DNA from: Pseudomonadota bacterium
GTDB taxonomy: Bacteria > Myxococcota_A > Polyangia > GCA-2747355
Assembly (NCBI GenBank): GCA_016702545.1
Contig: JADJDT010000006.1
Coordinates: 310,001-374,000 of the forward strand
DNA length: 64,000 bases
Direction of reading: 5' to 3'
A program made the position numbers and the translations under genes. Of this stretch, positions 36,001-44,284 are shown piece after piece (position 1 is the first letter of the stretch; the number at the start of each line of letters is the position of its first letter). A model generated the notes under the pieces. The model did not search any database, was not told the origin of the DNA, and saw only the letters and a list, made by a program, of their open reading frames with translations.

Positions 36001-38457
36001 CTCGGCGAGGAACTGCTCGCGCTGGTCCAGCGGCTCGAGCCCGGGCGGCCGCTGCGACGCATCGTGATCGGCGTCTCGCACGCCGGCGAGGAGTCTCGGA
36101 TCGAGTACTTCACCTTCCGGCAGGGACCGGGCGGCTTCGCCGAGGACAAGCTCTACCGCGGCCTCCACCCGATGATCGGCAAGCGCCTGCAGCTCTGGCG
36201 GCTGAGCAACTTCGAGATCGAGCGCTTGCCCTCGGTCGAGGAGATCTACCTCTATCGCGCCACGGCGCGTGACAACCCGAAGGACGAGCGGCTCTTCGCC
36301 CTGGCAGAGGTGCGCGACCTGACGGCCGTGCGCGACGCCCAGGGACGAGTCGAGCGCCTGCCCGAGCTCGAGCGCCTGCTCTTCGAGGCGCTGGCGAGCA
36401 TCCGGCGCGTGCAGGCGCAGCGTGCGCCGCAGCAGCGGCTGCATTGGAATCGCGTCCAGCTCTTCGTCTGGCCGGTCTTCGAGCTGCGCGCGGAGGAGCT
36501 GAATGCCGTCGTGCACCGCCTGGCCCCGGCGACCGCGGGCCTCGGGCTCGAGCGCGTCTTGGTCCGCGCGCGGATGCCCGAGGCCGAGAGCCTTGAGCTG
36601 CGCGATCGCGTGCTCGATATCGCCAAGCGCGGTGGCGCCGGCGTCACGGTGCGCTTCCGTGACCCACCGACGGCACCGATGCAGCCGGTGACGGAATACG
36701 TGCAGAAGGTCGTCTCGCTGCGTCAGCGGGGCCTGCTCTACCCCTACGAGCTGATCGAGATGCTGACGCCGGCGCGCGAGGGGGTGCAGGCCGAGTATCC
36801 GCCCGGGGAGTTCCTCGAGCACGACCTCGACGCCGAGGGCCGCCTCGTGCCGGTGGAGCGACCCTATGGGCTGAACAAGGCCAACATCGTCGTGGGCCTG
36901 CTGCGGCACTTCACGGCGCGCTACCCCGAGGGAATGACCCGGGTCGCCCTCTTCGGCGATCCGAGCCGCGGCATGGGCGCGCTGGCCGAGCCCGAGTGCC
37001 GGCGCATCAACGCCGCGCTGGCCCTGGCGCAGCAGCTAGGCGTGCCGCTCGAGTGGTTCGCGGTCTCCGCCGGCGCCAAGATCTCGATGAGCAGCGGCGT
37101 CGAGAACATGGATTGGATCTCGCTGGTGCTGCGGCGACTGATCGAGTTCACCCAGGCCGGTGGCGAGGTCAACGTGGTGGTGATGGGCATCAACGTCGGC
37201 GCGCAGCCCTACTGGAACGCCGAAGCGACGATGCTGATGCACACGCGCGGCATCCTGATCATGACCGCGCAGGGCTCGATGGTGCTGACGGGCAAACGCG
37301 CGCTCGACTACTCGGGCGGCGTCTCCGCGGCCGACAACGAGGGCATCGGTGGCTACGACCACATCATGGGCCCGAACGGACAGGCGCAGTATTTCGCCGC
37401 CGACGTCCACGAGGCCTGCCAGCTGCTGCTGCGCTATTACGAGCACAGCTACGTCGCGCCCGGGGAGCGCTTCCCGCGCCGCGGCGCGAGCAGCGACGCG
37501 GCCGAGCGCGACGTGCGCAGCTATCCGCACGGCCGCATCGACGGCACGAGCTTCCTCACGGTCGGCGAGGTGTTCTCGGACGAGCACAACCCGGGGCGCA
37601 AGAAGCCCTTCGACATCCGCCGCGTGATGCACGCGGTCGTCGACCAGGACGATCAGCCGCTCGAGCGCTGGTACAACATGCGCGACGCCGAGACCTCGGT
37701 GGTCTGGGACGCCTGCCTGGGCGGCTATCCCGTCTGTCTGCTCGGCCTGGAATCGCGCCCGCTGCCGCGCCTGGGCTTCGTGCCGGCCGACGGGCCGCGG
37801 CGCTGGACCGCGGGCACGCTCTTCCCGCAGTCGTCGAAGAAGGTCGCGCGCGCGATCAACAGCGTCGGCGGGCGGCGCCCGCTGGTGGTGTTGGCGAACC
37901 TCTCCGGCTTCGATGGCTCGCCCGAGTCGATGCGCAACGTGCAGCTCGAGTACGGCGCCGAGATTGGCCGGGCGGTGGTCAACTTCCGCGGCCCGATCGT
38001 CTTCGCCGTGATCTCGCGCTATCACGGCGGGGCCTTCGTCGTCTTCTCCAACCAGCTCAACGAGCGCATCGAGGTCGCGGCGCTGCAGGGCACCCACGCC
38101 TCGGTGATCGGCGGCGCGCCGGCGGCGGCCGTCGTCTTCTCGCGCGACGTGGAGAAGCGCACGCGGGACGACGCGCGCGTGCGCGAGCTCGAGCGGCAGT
38201 GCCGGGCGGCCGAGGGCGTGGAGAAGGTGCGGCTGCGCGCGCGGCTCGACGCCCTGATGCGCGTCGTCGAGTCGGAGAAGCTGGGCGAGGTCGCGGAGGA
38301 GTACGACCGCGTGCATGACATCTTCCGTGCGCAGAAGATGGGTTCGGTGCACCACATCATCGCGCCCGAGCGGCTGCGGCCCTACCTGGTCGAGGCGATC
38401 GAGCGCGGCGTGCAGCGCGAGCTGGGTCAAGTCGCAGCCGCAGCCGACCGGTCTTGA
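33055..38457 (+). CDS. Eukaryotic-type multidomain acetyl-CoA carboxylase with degenerate biotin carboxylase domain
   Basis: This encodes about 1,800 residues (ATG 33055; a GTG at 33025 would overlap the synthase stop). Residues about 1-390 align with biotin carboxylase but lack the Gly-rich ATP loop and lid. The stretch that should read like MNTRxQVEH is HRVQLGLPEIHG, so the catalytic Glu, Asn and Arg are gone. A biotinyl domain has LEAMKTE with the acceptor Lys at about 567. Residues about 700-1,270 match the central domain of eukaryotic ACC (YFTFRQGPGGFAEDKLYRGL, NRVQLFVWPV). Both halves of the carboxyltransferase follow (about 1,290-1,750: GVSAADNEGIGGYDHI, SGFDGSPESM). It should make malonyl-CoA, with biotin carboxylation done by another enzyme. 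Confidence 0.85.
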   Translation: MQQPALQRIAVLGRGESAARFVRTAREWAMAQQRELRTVALHAPGDTRSLFVREADEVCTLAAPWLTGEGTLEAPRLAASVDLGVIEPALREARADALWAGWELEPAYGALAQLCKRLGLTFLGASVEAIARAADEAGLRRLCERLALPWATVEQVGAAGARRIAVLVASDHAATGWALGACDVTLQPQGVAQLVEAPPPALPPSLRDALSSAALRLVGELGAIDLGAVEFICQPEPERWGLHRVQLGLPEIHGAVEATSGLDLIKLQLDLAAGRRLEGEPPPAAGCALEVRLHADALLDGALASGGPLHTLRLPFGTGVSLEAGYAVGDLVPGGPAADVVRLVTTGLRREQALARMERALRDTAVVVGEGASNQGLLLGLLAQPEVVAGRADGPWLERWVASRGAEVAPDAAVALVFAAVAAYRAELAAERMHFYVTAAHGRPELDEEVGRAIELSLGGESYRLRLRRVGPLSYRAYVNGLRIEFELEDLEPSVHRVLCAGRRYRIVAGAHGPAQVVLVNGVPHRVQGDRGGVVRAPAPAVVASVGVKEGDEVAIGDRLAVLEAMKTETALLARFAGRVRRVLVINNGQVAAGAPLFVIEPPATSSTAFGPGVRLRFDDLGVREAEGDGEGAAARQLLAELRALVLGFDADAARLRQAVAEHGVLTPGLPAADAEVLRLEDELLGVFVDLRSLFRRKGLDRHEDEETRQSATEYLLTYLREIDAQGESLPADFVERLQGALVHYGVRQLERSLALEEALFRIFKAQQRLDDQLTPVFSVLQRRLDRRDELAPMVGAGFRAVLDRLIVETQGRFPTLNDLAHEVRYRYFDQPVLEQNRTRVQAEAARQVAALARLPAGQADEAAMQALVEVPQPLTRLLFDPSAEDGSSQQRVMLELLLRRHYRIRPLERVRLLQHEHGPVVAAEYPYEGQRIQVLSACSEPARLASTLRTLVALSAGCGAGEAYALEIYCRRQDPIADVGQLGEELLALVQRLEPGRPLRRIVIGVSHAGEESRIEYFTFRQGPGGFAEDKLYRGLHPMIGKRLQLWRLSNFEIERLPSVEEIYLYRATARDNPKDERLFALAEVRDLTAVRDAQGRVERLPELERLLFEALASIRRVQAQRAPQQRLHWNRVQLFVWPVFELRAEELNAVVHRLAPATAGLGLERVLVRARMPEAESLELRDRVLDIAKRGGAGVTVRFRDPPTAPMQPVTEYVQKVVSLRQRGLLYPYELIEMLTPAREGVQAEYPPGEFLEHDLDAEGRLVPVERPYGLNKANIVVGLLRHFTARYPEGMTRVALFGDPSRGMGALAEPECRRINAALALAQQLGVPLEWFAVSAGAKISMSSGVENMDWISLVLRRLIEFTQAGGEVNVVVMGINVGAQPYWNAEATMLMHTRGILIMTAQGSMVLTGKRALDYSGGVSAADNEGIGGYDHIMGPNGQAQYFAADVHEACQLLLRYYEHSYVAPGERFPRRGASSDAAERDVRSYPHGRIDGTSFLTVGEVFSDEHNPGRKKPFDIRRVMHAVVDQDDQPLERWYNMRDAETSVVWDACLGGYPVCLLGLESRPLPRLGFVPADGPRRWTAGTLFPQSSKKVARAINSVGGRRPLVVLANLSGFDGSPESMRNVQLEYGAEIGRAVVNFRGPIVFAVISRYHGGAFVVFSNQLNERIEVAALQGTHASVIGGAPAAAVVFSRDVEKRTRDDARVRELERQCRAAEGVEKVRLRARLDALMRVVESEKLGEVAEEYDRVHDIFRAQKMGSVHHIIAPERLRPYLVEAIERGVQRELGQVAAAADRS

Positions 38458-38469
38458 GCGACGGCAGCC

Positions 38470-39207
38470 ATGACGCCGCCGCCGGGGATCGCCTGGCTGC
38501 TGCAGCCCGCTGCGGCCATCCCCGACCACGACGATTGGCTCGCGCCGGCTGAGCGCGCCGTGCAGTCGGGTCTGCGCCTGGCTCCGCGTCGCGCCCAGTG
38601 GCGGCTCGGGCGCTGGACGGCCAAGGTCGCGCTGGCCCGCTGGCTCGACCTGACACGCGACGACCACCCGCGCCTCGAGCTGCGGGCGGCCGCCGACGGG
38701 GCGCCGGAGCCCTGGCTCGACGGTCGGCCCCTGCCGCTCGTGCTCTCGCTGAGTCACTGTGGCGAGCACGGCCTGGTCGCGCTGGCGGCCGCCCCGGTCG
38801 CTCTCGGCGCCGACCTCGAGCGGGTCGAGGCCCGCAGCCCCGCCTTCGTCCGCGACTACTTCACCGCCGCCGAGCAGCACTGGCTGGCGGCCGCCCCCGC
38901 CGCGCCAGGTGCCGACGCACGAGCCGAGCGCGCCACCCTGCTCTGGAGCGCCAAGGAAAGCGCCCTCAAGGCCCTGCGCACCGGTCTGCGCCGCGACACC
39001 CGCAGCGTCGAGGTCACGGTCATACCCGCCGGCCTACCCGCCGCGCGCACCGCGCCCGCCGCACCCCCGACCACCGCCGCAGCGCCCTGGGCCCCGCTGG
39101 CCGTCGACGATCTGGAGGGCCATCACCGCTTCATCGGGGCCTGGCGCCGGATCGGCGAACACCTGCTGACCGTGGTGGCGGAGCCCTGGGGCGGTGGGTT
39201 GCGCTAG
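38470..39207 (+). CDS. Sfp-type 4'-phosphopantetheinyl transferase
   Basis: This encodes 245 residues, starting 12 bp after the carboxylase stop. It shows the family magnesium and CoA-binding motifs: LSLSHCGEHGLVALA, GADLERVEARS and WSAKESALKALRTGLRRDTRSVEV. An Ala/Pro-rich loop (about 185-210) precedes the conserved tail GAWRRIGEHLLTVVAEPW. The enzyme transfers phosphopantetheine from CoA to carrier proteins and most likely serves the adjacent synthase. A broken second copy of its 3' end lies 5 kb downstream at 44285-44528. Confidence 0.9.
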   Translation: MTPPPGIAWLLQPAAAIPDHDDWLAPAERAVQSGLRLAPRRAQWRLGRWTAKVALARWLDLTRDDHPRLELRAAADGAPEPWLDGRPLPLVLSLSHCGEHGLVALAAAPVALGADLERVEARSPAFVRDYFTAAEQHWLAAAPAAPGADARAERATLLWSAKESALKALRTGLRRDTRSVEVTVIPAGLPAARTAPAAPPTTAAAPWAPLAVDDLEGHHRFIGAWRRIGEHLLTVVAEPWGGGLR

Positions 39208-39427
39208 CGAGCGGCGTGACCTGCCCGGCGTTTTTCGGACCAGCTCAAAGGTGAGAGGATGCCCTTCCACAGCCGTGGAGAGCAGGATGCGCAAGAGCAA
39301 CCCACCTCCCGCACCCGAGTTGGTGCCGAAGGCCCGGGTGGGGGCCTCGCAGCATGAACCCGGGTGAGAGCCCCACTCCGCCGGGCGCTCGTTGCAAGCC
39401 TGCGGATGAGTGCCTAGAGTCCCATCC

Positions 39428-40009
39428 ATGGTACTTGCCGAGCCGATTTCCGTCGCGCTGGAGGTGGCCGCCGTGCTTGAGCGCCTCGGCGTGCGCTTTG
39501 GCCTCGGTGGGTCGGTGGCCAGCTCCGTGTACGGGGTACCGCGGTCAACGCACGATGTGGATCTGGTGGCGGAGCTCGAGCGACAGCATGTGGCCCCGCT
39601 CGTGGATGCCCTGGCGCTGCATTTCCACGTCGACGCGGACTTGGTGCGGGAGGCGGTCGAGCGTGGATCGAGCTTCAATGCGATTCATCTGGCCACGATG
39701 ATGAAGGTCGACGTCTTTGTTTCGACGGGCAGCGCCTTTCATCGCCGGGAGCTGGCGCGACTGCGCTCGATCACGGTCGAGGGCCGGGTGCTGCCGGTGG
39801 TCTCACCCGAGGACATCGTCGTCGAGAAGCTGCGGTGTTTTCGACTCGGCGGCGGCGCTTCCGAGCGCCAGTGGCGCGATGCGGTGGCAGTGCTGCGCGT
39901 ACAGGGGCCCCGCCTTGACGCCTCGTACCTGCGGGAGTGGGCCGCGGCGCTCGGTGTGCCCGACGACCTCGAACGAGCGCTCGCGGAGGCGGCCGACAAT
40001 GACTCGTGA
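39428..40009 (+). CDS. Nucleotidyltransferase-like protein (AbiEii/DUF6036 type)
   Basis: This encodes 193 residues from ATG 39428. The hallmark GGSVASSVYGVPRSTHDVDL (about 27-46) is the GG/S...DxD strand-turn of the polymerase-beta-like nucleotidyltransferase fold, with a later Asp in MKVDVFV and the helix VSPEDIVVEKLRCF. Related proteins act as toxins in type IV-like systems, often by adding nucleotides to tRNA. Its stop overlaps the start of a small helical protein gene by 11 bp, giving a two-gene cassette. It lies at the left edge of an accessory island. Confidence 0.75.
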   Translation: MVLAEPISVALEVAAVLERLGVRFGLGGSVASSVYGVPRSTHDVDLVAELERQHVAPLVDALALHFHVDADLVREAVERGSSFNAIHLATMMKVDVFVSTGSAFHRRELARLRSITVEGRVLPVVSPEDIVVEKLRCFRLGGGASERQWRDAVAVLRVQGPRLDASYLREWAAALGVPDDLERALAEAADNDS

Positions 40010-40280
40010 CCACGCGAGCGACGGACTGGGCGCATCGGACACCCACCCACGGATGCTGCGCTTCCAGCTCGAGGGCTATCGTCGCATGAGCCCCGAGGAG
40101 AAGCTCGATCAGGTCCGTCAGCTCAACCTGGGCGTCCAGCAGCTCGCGCTAGCGCGCATCCGAACCGCTCATCCTGCTGCGGGCGAGCGTGAGCTACGGC
40201 TTCGGCTGGCCTCGCTCTGGCTCGATCGCGAGACCATGCTGCGGGTCTTTGACTGGGATCTCCGCGCACGAGGATGGTGA
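39999..40280 (+). CDS. Small helical partner of the nucleotidyltransferase
   Basis: This encodes 93 residues beginning inside the end of the nucleotidyltransferase gene (ATG 39999). The core FQLEGYRRMSPEEKLDQVRQ, followed by LALARIRTAHP, resembles small proteins encoded next to AbiEii-like nucleotidyltransferases and sometimes labelled antitoxins. In the related cassettes I recall, the small gene often comes first; here it comes second. No enzyme motif is present. An antitoxin role is inference from position and size. Confidence 0.6.
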   Translation: MTRDHASDGLGASDTHPRMLRFQLEGYRRMSPEEKLDQVRQLNLGVQQLALARIRTAHPAAGERELRLRLASLWLDRETMLRVFDWDLRARGW

Positions 40281-41426
40281 CGCGACACCGCGAGTCGGCG
40301 CCGCGAGCCTACGGCTCACCGGGCCCGGCCCCGCTCGCGGGTCCGGCCCCCTCGCGGCGCCCCCTCGCGGTGCCCGCCCCCTCGCGGTGCCAGGCACCGT
40401 CCCTGGCACTGGGCAATCGAGGAAGAGGAGCTGGCGGGTATGTCCCACTTACTCTCGGTGCTGGACCTCAGGGCTGGCAGCAGAGGCTCGCGACGGCAAT
40501 CGACGAGGTCCGGCACGAGTCCCAAGGCAGCGGCTCGCTGCACGCCGGCGCCGACGCTCCAACCGCACCTTGAGGGACCGCGGCGCGTGGCTACGCGCGC
40601 GCCCAGCTCTCGATGATCCTCATCCCCGCAGCTCCCCCCGCAGCGCCCAGCGCTCAGCAACCCTCGCGCAGCCAGTCAAGCTTGGCCACCGGCTTGGGGG
40701 GCCAGGCGCTGGCCGCGGGCAGCGCTCCCGACGAGGACGATGTCGGTGAGCGGGACGAAGGTCTCGTTGACGCGATGGCGCCTGGTGGGTGGCTAGCGCA
40801 GCTGGCGCTGCCCCTGCGCGTCGGCGGGGAGCAAGAGCTCGACGCGACCACCGGCGGGAAACGCTCGCCGGTGCTTCTCGATGTCGAAGGCCGAGATGCG
40901 GCGAAGCGGCAGTGCTTCTTCACGCACCGCGATTCGGGCCTGGCCCGCGCGGTCGCGCGGTCGGCTCAACGCGGGGGCGGCGGGAAGGTCACCACCAGGG
41001 TGGGCAGCAGGCCGAGATCGTTGTGGCGCACCGCTGTGCGCGGGCGCGAGTCGTATTCGTCGGTGACGGCCAGCCCCGACCTGCCCTTGCGTCCCCATCG
41101 CGCCGCTCCTTTCCTCTGCCGCCAACCGAACCCGCGAACCCTACGAAGTTTCGCATGCCGGGTTCGGCTATCGCCGGTTCGGCTATCGCCGACAAGTCAC
41201 CGTGACACGGATGTCGTGACGAGCCCCACAGCGCGCCCGATCGTTTGCGCCATCTCGCGATAATCACGGCTGAGATTACTCCTGAGCAGGGTGGCAGACC
41301 GCTTTGCAAACGCGTGCAACCGGCGATGAGGCAGCAACCGGTGGCGCTGCTGGGTCGGGCAGCGACGGAAAGGGCCGGATGTCCCCGCGCGTGCTCCTTG
41401 CCCCTCACCATGGTGGAGGTCGTGAA
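40281..41426. other. 1.1-kb region without a convincing gene, probably decayed
   Basis: No frame has consistent coding character. On the minus strand, around 40670-40960, two peptides in one frame are separated by a stop codon: RRISAFDIEKHRRAF and, after the stop, NETFVPLTDIVLVGSAARG. They look like the remains of one gene whose family I cannot name. Near 40346-40392 the motif CCCCTCGCGG recurs four times, and GGTTCGGCTATCGCC is doubled at about 41162-41190. The stretch forms the middle of the accessory island. Confidence 0.5.
40387..40409. repeat. Small hairpin
   Basis: GTGCCAGG pairs with CCTGGCAC across a 7-base loop. It follows the CCCCTCGCGG repeats downstream of the nucleotidyltransferase cassette and could be part of a dispersed element or a terminator stem. 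Confidence 0.5.
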
Positions 41427-41996
41427 ATGTCCCGCACGAAGGCAGTCGCAGCGAACGTTGCGCTCGTCGCAGGCCTGGCCACCATGCTTGCGACGAGCGC
41501 GCCCCAGTTCAGAGCATCGGCCGATGCGTCGCTCGTCGTCGAGGACGCTTCCACTCCCCTTCGAGTCAGCGTTCGCGTCGAGGTTCCAGCTGCACTCAGG
41601 AAACGAATGAACCTCTTCGAGGTCTCGTTGAAAGCTAAGCTCGACCGCTACTTTCGCAACGCAACGCTGCGGTGGGAGGAAAGCGCCATGGCGTACTTTC
41701 GCCTCCCACTGCTGCCGCCGGAGGAAATCGCCAAGGAGGCGAGTCGTCTGCAGGCGAGTGCTGTGGCGCGCTTTTCGCCCCGGGACTGGGAGGCCAATCT
41801 GTTCATCGAACCCAGTACTCATGGGTGTCCGCAGGGTTCGGCCTGTGAGTTCACCTTTGACGCTGCCTTGGACGGAGTCCCGCCGGGCTCATTCGGTGTC
41901 ACCTTCTCCGCTCGGGTTGACGCGGGAGGTGACGAGCCGGATCCGGAGGAGCGGCCGACGATCACCTTGGAGGTGACACGTGCCGACAGCCGCTAA
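41427..41996 (+). CDS. Secreted protein of unknown function
   Basis: This encodes 189 residues. ATG 41427 has GTGGAGG 8 bases upstream. A signal peptide spans about 1-33 (VALVAGLATMLATSAPQFRASA). The mature part has beta-rich segments and one Cys pair (HGCPQGSACEFTFDA). It resembles nothing I recognise. The end overlaps the start of a membrane-protein gene by 17 bp, so the two are coupled. The product is probably periplasmic. Confidence 0.6.
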   Translation: MSRTKAVAANVALVAGLATMLATSAPQFRASADASLVVEDASTPLRVSVRVEVPAALRKRMNLFEVSLKAKLDRYFRNATLRWEESAMAYFRLPLLPPEEIAKEASRLQASAVARFSPRDWEANLFIEPSTHGCPQGSACEFTFDAALDGVPPGSFGVTFSARVDAGGDEPDPEERPTITLEVTRADSR

Positions 41997-42624
41997 CAGC
42001 ACCATGCCCGCGGCCACGACGGAAGGGGCAGGCCGCCGCCGGTGCCGTGCCTCAGGACAACACGATTCCGCGAAGGATGTCGGCGACGCCGCACAGCGCT
42101 TGCGGGCCCTGCAAGGCGTGTCCGACCGCGCCTCAAGGCCTCGGCGGCTCTTGGTCGCGAGCCGTTGGCTCGGCCCGGCAGACGACATCTTGCTCCATCC
42201 CGCGATCCTCGTCGCTATTGCCACCTGGGCGCTCAACGATCACGTGCTCAAGCCGCGTTTGGCCAACGCCTGGACCGGGAAGCTCTCCGACGTGGTCTCG
42301 CTCGCCGCGGGGCCGGCCGTCCTGGCTGCGCTCCTCTGTCGGTGCTCACCGTGGCTCGGCCGTCACGTCCTCGCGCTGACAGCGGGTTTCGCGCTCTTGC
42401 TGGCCGCCGTGATGGCGTCCATCAACACGCTGCCCGAGGCGGGTGACGCCTACCGCTGGGGGCTCGGCTGGGCGCAGTGGCCGTGGCGCTGCGCGTGGTC
42501 GTGGCTCCAGGGCGGATCGACGGTCCCCCTTGCTTTGGTTGATCTCACGATGGATCCCACGGACCTCTGGACGCTTCCTGCCGCTGTGCTTTCGCCTTGG
42601 GTCGCGTGGCGCTTACACCGCTGA
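41980..42624 (+). CDS. Small integral membrane protein of unknown function
   Basis: This encodes 214 residues from GTG 41980, with GGAGGTG just upstream; an ATG at 42004 is also possible. Three or four hydrophobic helices follow a basic N-terminus (HPAILVAIATWALNDHVLKP, VLAALL, HVLALTAGFALLLAAVMAS). LNDHVLKP with TGKLSD is a pattern I have seen in uncharacterised membrane proteins of soil bacteria. It is coupled with the secreted protein gene upstream. No enzyme motif is seen. Confidence 0.6.
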   Translation: MPTAANSTMPAATTEGAGRRRCRASGQHDSAKDVGDAAQRLRALQGVSDRASRPRRLLVASRWLGPADDILLHPAILVAIATWALNDHVLKPRLANAWTGKLSDVVSLAAGPAVLAALLCRCSPWLGRHVLALTAGFALLLAAVMASINTLPEAGDAYRWGLGWAQWPWRCAWSWLQGGSTVPLALVDLTMDPTDLWTLPAAVLSPWVAWRLHR

Positions 42625-43053
42625 TCTCCGAACCGAGCTCACAGGGTTGGTTCGGCCAAGGTGCGGCACGGGCCACGCCTGGTTGCGTTGCGAGTCTCGT
42701 GTTGGGGGGTGGAGAGAGCGATGATCCTGGCGCACTGGATCGCGGCCTCGATGGTTGCCGCGCGTGTCGTTGTGAGCGGCTGGCGCGGAGGTGAGTACCA
42801 CGCTGGCGCAGCGTTACCCTCATGACCAGGCGCGCGGCTATCGGCCGGGAGATCTGCGCGGCATCTGCTGGGCAACCGTCGCGGTGGCGCCGCCCCCACG
42901 ATCAAGTCACCGAACCACACGACCCGTGCCCTCCAAAGCCCGAGGTCGTGCGCAACGGGCTCGCGTGGGGTGTGACGCTCGCCCTTTTGCTAGGCGGCCG
43001 GCGCTGAGCCGCCGGCCAAGCGGCCTTGGTGGCGACGACCGGGAGGACACGGC
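42625..43053. other. 430-bp region without a clear gene
   Basis: Short frames exist, for example 42721-42825 (34 codons, preceded by GGAGAGAG) and 42822-43007 (61 codons ending in a hydrophobic AWGVTLALLLGG), but none shows conserved features. Nothing else is seen here. Confidence 0.4.
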
Positions 43054-44195
43054 ATGGCGGAGCCGCTCAAGGCTTTCCTTTTTTCCCCGCACTCGTTCGT
43101 CGGCTCGGTCGCGCGATCGGGCGCGCAGATCCGAGCTTTCCCGCGCGCGCCTTCATTACGGAGGCGGGCCGGGGCCTGGAGCAGCTCGAGCTCCTCGACC
43201 GCGGCCGGCACATTGCGAGGGCCTTGGCGAAGCATCTGCCCTCACATTATCCCGACGCGATCGAGGTCCTGCTCCGATCGCTGGGCCCCGAACACGCGAC
43301 CGACGAGCTCGTGGGCGCCGGGATGGCGCCATTTTTCTACTTGCCGCATGTGCTCTTCGTTGCGGCGCATGGCCTCGATCACTTCGACGTCTCGATGCGC
43401 GCGCAATATGAGCTCACCAAGCGCTTCAGCGCCGAGGGCAGCATCCGGCCGTACATCGCCAAAGACCCCGAGCGCACCTTCGCCCTGCTTCGCCGGTGGG
43501 CGCGCGACGAGAACGCACACGTGCGTCGGCTCGTCTCGGAGGGGACCCGGTTGCGGCTACCGTGGGCGCCGCGCGTGCAATGGCTCGACCACAACCCAGA
43601 TCGCGTGCTCGAGCTGCTCGAGCTGCTCAAGGACGACGCGGCGTCGCTCGTGCGCCGAAGCGTGGCGAACAACCTGAACGACCTGGGCAAGGTCCACCCC
43701 AAGCTGCTGATCGCGACCGGCACGCGATGGCTCGACGGCGCTGCTGCGGAACGTCGCGCGCTCGTCGAGCACGCCCTTCGCAGCGCCATCAAGCGCGTCG
43801 AGCCCGCCGCGCTCCGCCTGCTCGGCTTCGGGAGCAAGCCCGCCGTAGCGCTCGAGCACGCACGTTTCGAACCGGAGCGGGTGTCGATCGGCGAGCAGGT
43901 GGCCGTGCGCTTCACGCTGCGCAGCACCGCACCGATCTCGCAGGACTTGCTGATCGACCTGGCCGTCCACTTCGTGAAGGCGAAGGGCAGCGGAGCGCCC
44001 AAGGTCTTCAAGTGCAGGCGCGTCGCGCTGCCCGCGCGCGGGCGGGTCGAGCTCGCGAGAAGGATCTCTCTGGCCGTTCACACGACCCGCAAGCCACGTC
44101 CCGGTCGCCACCACGTCGACGTGCTCGTGAACGGCGAAGCGCTGCGTCTGGGGACCTTCGACGTCGTGGCTGCTCGGCCGCGCGAAGGGGAGTAG
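43054..44195 (+). CDS. AlkD-like DNA alkylation repair protein, frameshift at the 5' end
   Basis: ATG 43054 follows GGGAGGACACGGC and starts MAEPLKAF, the usual beginning of this family. Within the next 25 bases a CTTTTTTCCCC run breaks the frame, and the conserved LVRRLGRAI continues in the frame that is also open from GTG 43026. Restoring one T joins the two. The remaining protein has HEAT-like helices typical of AlkD (YELTKRFSAEGSIRPYIAKDP, HVRRLVSEGTRLRLPW, SVRRSVANNLNDLGKVHP-like SLVRRSVANNLNDLGK) and a C-terminal beta domain. AlkD proteins remove alkylated bases without flipping them. Catalytic residues cannot be checked confidently. Confidence 0.75.
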
Positions 44196-44284
44196 GAGCC
44201 AGCGATGGCCTGCGACGAGCGGCCCGCTGACCGCAGCCGCCCCTCCACTCAAGCGGCGGAGGTCCAAGTCTCCGGGAACTCCGG

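Larger units (their letters stand above)
22191..39207 (+). other. Fatty-acid/polyketide biosynthetic locus
   Basis: Four consecutive plus-strand genes form one unit: acyl-CoA dehydrogenase, a very large KS-AT-KS-(ACP)n-KR-DH synthase (23919-33031), a multidomain acetyl-CoA carboxylase (33055-38457) and a phosphopantetheinyl transferase (38470-39207). Gaps are 62, 23 and 12 bp. The synthase resembles PfaA/HglE-type iterative enzymes but has a second ketosynthase between AT and the carrier array. No enoyl reductase domain is visible, so products may keep double bonds unless a reductase acts in trans. The carboxylase would supply malonyl units and the transferase would prime the carriers. The product is unknown. 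Confidence 0.75.

Noticed and set aside
39286..39366. Short frame of 26 codons (MRKSNPPPAPELVPK...)
   Set aside because: It is too short and has no recognisable family; it could be a chance frame at the island edge.
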